In this document: one piece after another, positions 34,967 to 36,679 of the stretch
How the letters are laid out: each line of letters starts with the position of its first letter
How positions within the stretch are numbered: the first letter of the stretch is position 1
Origin: JAGOEF01 sp964511665
Lineage (GTDB): Bacteria > Bacteroidota > Bacteroidia > Bacteroidales > ML635J-15
Direction: 5' to 3'
Length of the DNA stretch: 36,679 bases
Assembly (NCBI GenBank): GCA_964511665.1
Contig: CAZEHA010000038.1
Location: forward strand, 1 to 36,679
The notes under the pieces: generated by a model
Databases searched by the model: none
What the model was told of the DNA's origin: nothing
The model's input: only the letters and a program-made list of their open reading frames with translations
Program-made: the position numbers and the translations under genes

Positions 34967-36433
34967 TTATGTTCCACAAAAAGTGCGGTAATTTCTGTCG
35001 TCGAGTGCCACGAGATTGTTATAAAATTCAAATCCTTCAATATCGCAATAGGGATTCTGTATGGATTTTATCATCTCATGAAACAAACTAAACTTGCCCT
35101 GATATGCTGCTTCAATTACGGCTTCTACCTGTTGATTGCGAGGAATAACTGCCGGATTTGAAGCCTTAAGGCGACTCACCAATTGTATGGGGCTGGCTTT
35201 CTCAAGTGCAGCACGTTGCTTCCAAACGTATTGCCATTCTCCAAATTCAGCGATGCTTATACCTTTTTCAATTATTTCATTCAAGCTTCTGAAACTATTG
35301 GTAAAGTCGAGGCGTTTATGCTCGAGTATGGCTAAAAAGTCCTTTATCAATGTATCGTCTTCAGGTACTTCTAACTCTAAACCGAGCTTCTTTCTAAAGG
35401 TTTTCAACCAAAAACTCTGATATTTTTCAGAAAATGATAGGATTGCTTCCCCTGCAATTGCTTTTGCTGTATCGGCATTCTCATGAATCAATGGCATCAG
35501 TGACTCAGCAAAGCGAGCCATATTCCATAAAGCTATGTAGGCTTGATTGCGATACGAATATCGGCCATTATAATCGATAGAACTAAAAACAGTATCAGGA
35601 TGATAGACATTCATAAACGCGCATGGTCCATAATCGATTGTTTCGCCACTTACTGAGAAATTATCGGTATTCATTACTCCATGTATAAACCCCACGCCCA
35701 TCCAGCGCGACACTAAATAAGACTGCAATTCGCCCACTTTTTCAATGAACTTGGTATATCGGTCGGGACGAGTTGCCAGTTCCGGAAAAAACCGATGAAT
35801 AGAATAGTCCGCCAGAATTCTCAAAGAATCGAATTGTTGCCGGGCTGCGAAATATTCGAAATTTCCTACACGGATGTGCCCGTGGGCAACACGAGTTAAA
35901 ATGGCTCCGGGTAAGCATTTTTCGCGCAATACACTTTCTCCTGTACTTACAGCTGCCAATGCACGTGTAGTGGGCACACCCAATGCATGCATAGCTTCGC
36001 TGATGATATATTCACGCAATACAGGACCCAATGCCGACCGGCCGTCGCTACGCCTCGAATAGGGAGTTTTTCCTGAACCTTTCAGTTGAATGTCGAATCG
36101 CTTACCCGATAAACCGATTACCTCGCCCAGTAAAATAGCCCTGCCATCACCCAATTGCGGAACAAAATGGCCAAACTGATGCCCTGCATACACCACAGCT
36201 AATGAATCTGCGCCACGCATTAAGCTGTTGCCCGAAAATATTTGCGACAAAGTGTGCGTATCGGGTAAGTTTTTACCAAAACCCAATTGCTCGGCCAACG
36301 AAGAATTAAACACGATTAATTCAGGGCGCATCACAGGTTCAGGGCGCAATCGGGTATAAAAACCCTCAGGTAAGCGAGCATAGCTATTATCGAATATCAG
36401 ATTCGTGTCAACATATGACATGAGTGTTTGCAT
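34967..36433 (-). CDS. selO: Protein adenylyltransferase SelO (YdiU family)
   Basis: 488 residues from ATG 36433 (an in-frame ATG at 36421, MSYVDTN, is equally possible and shortens it by four). SelO is a pseudokinase-fold enzyme that transfers AMP from ATP to Ser/Thr/Tyr of proteins, linked to redox response. Visible active-site motifs: QLGDGRAILLGEV (94-105), QLKGSGKTPYSRRSDGRSALGP (Lys118), LREYIISEAMHALG (Glu141), and FIHGVMNTDNFS...TIDYGPCAF with Asp257 and Asp267. The C-terminus is RTFCGT, so Cys486 is the third-last residue, the position held by selenocysteine in vertebrate SelO and cysteine in bacterial YdiU. The gene is complete. Its 79-bp downstream spacer contains the lipoprotein start region. 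Confidence 0.95.
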   Translation of the reverse strand: MQTLMSYVDTNLIFDNSYARLPEGFYTRLRPEPVMRPELIVFNSSLAEQLGFGKNLPDTHTLSQIFSGNSLMRGADSLAVVYAGHQFGHFVPQLGDGRAILLGEVIGLSGKRFDIQLKGSGKTPYSRRSDGRSALGPVLREYIISEAMHALGVPTTRALAAVSTGESVLREKCLPGAILTRVAHGHIRVGNFEYFAARQQFDSLRILADYSIHRFFPELATRPDRYTKFIEKVGELQSYLVSRWMGVGFIHGVMNTDNFSVSGETIDYGPCAFMNVYHPDTVFSSIDYNGRYSYRNQAYIALWNMARFAESLMPLIHENADTAKAIAGEAILSFSEKYQSFWLKTFRKKLGLELEVPEDDTLIKDFLAILEHKRLDFTNSFRSLNEIIEKGISIAEFGEWQYVWKQRAALEKASPIQLVSRLKASNPAVIPRNQQVEAVIEAAYQGKFSLFHEMIKSIQNPYCDIEGFEFYNNLVALDDRNYRTFCGT

Positions 36434-36527
36434 TGTGCAATGTATTAACTACACAGTATAACAATTTCACAATGCTTTTGTTAAAAAATTGACATCACAA
36501 CACAACATCTCGTTTTTGCCAAACAAG

Positions 36528-36679
36528 TTATCTTACTACTGTAACGATTCCTGTTTTGGCTGGTTCACCATTGAGAAGGTTGACAATGTAAATATAGGGT
36601 CCGGCAGGCACTGGCTTGCCATTGTAGGTTCCATCCCATGGTTCTTCGCTGCCCTTGGCTTCGTAGAGAGCCTGACCCC
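36528..36679 (-). CDS. C-terminal end of a T9SS type B cargo protein (5' part outside window)
   Basis: Read on the minus strand from the window edge, 49 residues are open and end at TAA (36530-36528). The sequence runs QALYEAKG...PWDGTYNGKPVPAGPYIYIV...TGIVTVVR, which is the final half of the gliding-motility-associated (type B) sorting domain: GWDG-x-Y-x-G-x-x-VPAGxYxYxV and a terminal VVR. Size and function of the rest are unknown. The spacer between this gene and selO (36434-36527) contains no gene. Confidence 0.85.
   Translation of the reverse strand, partial: GQALYEAKGSEEPWDGTYNGKPVPAGPYIYIVNLLNGEPAKTGIVTVVR

Noticed and set aside
1..36679. CRISPR array, prophage or tRNA genes
   Set aside because: No regularly spaced short repeats, phage structural genes or tRNA-like cloverleaf sequences were recognised by eye.

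Overview
The window looks like a chromosome segment from a member of the Bacteroidota, probably Bacteroidales-like or a related environmental lineage. Evidence: five predicted secreted proteins end in type IX secretion system (T9SS) sorting domains (two type A, three type B); a SusC-style TonB-dependent receptor carries an N-terminal CarboxypepD_reg-like domain; several genes are preceded by the Bacteroidota -7 element TAnnTTTG; Shine-Dalgarno sequences are essentially absent; and the housekeeping proteins are Bacteroidota-like. No rRNA, tRNA, prophage or CRISPR array was seen. Layout, left to right: (1) 1-500, the 3' end of an IS110-family transposase followed by a highly structured non-coding stretch and a strong hairpin terminator. 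(2) 506-11612, secreted proteins and small genes: a trypsin/lysyl-endopeptidase-like protease with PKD repeats (-), the tRNA-modifying methyltransferase MnmD (+), a subtilase with PKD, beta-propeller-like and Ig-like modules (+), a small membrane protein with a GNAT-like tail (+), and a fibronectin-type T9SS type B protein (+). (3) 11710-16220, a bifunctional (p)ppGpp synthetase/hydrolase followed 4 bp later by a SirB1/transglutaminase-like protein, convergent with dihydrolipoyl dehydrogenase. (4) 16395-21425, a 1676-residue adhesin-like protein (SBBP propeller, PKD, five SprB-like repeats, type B sorting domain), downstream of lepA. (5) 23464-26491, a membrane-anchored unknown protein plus a TonB-dependent receptor, ending in a perfect 12-bp terminator. 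(6) 26624-29693, dnaG and a DegT/DnrJ-type aminotransferase. (7) 29703-34887 (-), a lipoprotein with three TKYG(P/A)P repeats, a radical SAM/SPASM enzyme, and a very large NtrY-like histidine kinase. (8) 34967-36679 (-), the protein adenylyltransferase SelO and the C-terminus of another T9SS type B protein. The most interesting unit is the lipoprotein/radical SAM pair at 33465-34887. A short exported lipoprotein keeps the hexapeptide TKYG(P/A)P three times even though the codons differ, and it sits directly upstream of a SPASM-domain radical SAM enzyme. This matches the little-characterised rSAM/lipoprotein gene pairs known from Bacteroidota and suggests post-translational modification of a surface or periplasmic peptide; the chemistry is unknown. 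The other items worth a second look are a 264-bp tandem PKD repeat with 262/264 identity, the structured 3' region of the IS110 element, and a terminator whose T-tract runs directly into a start codon.
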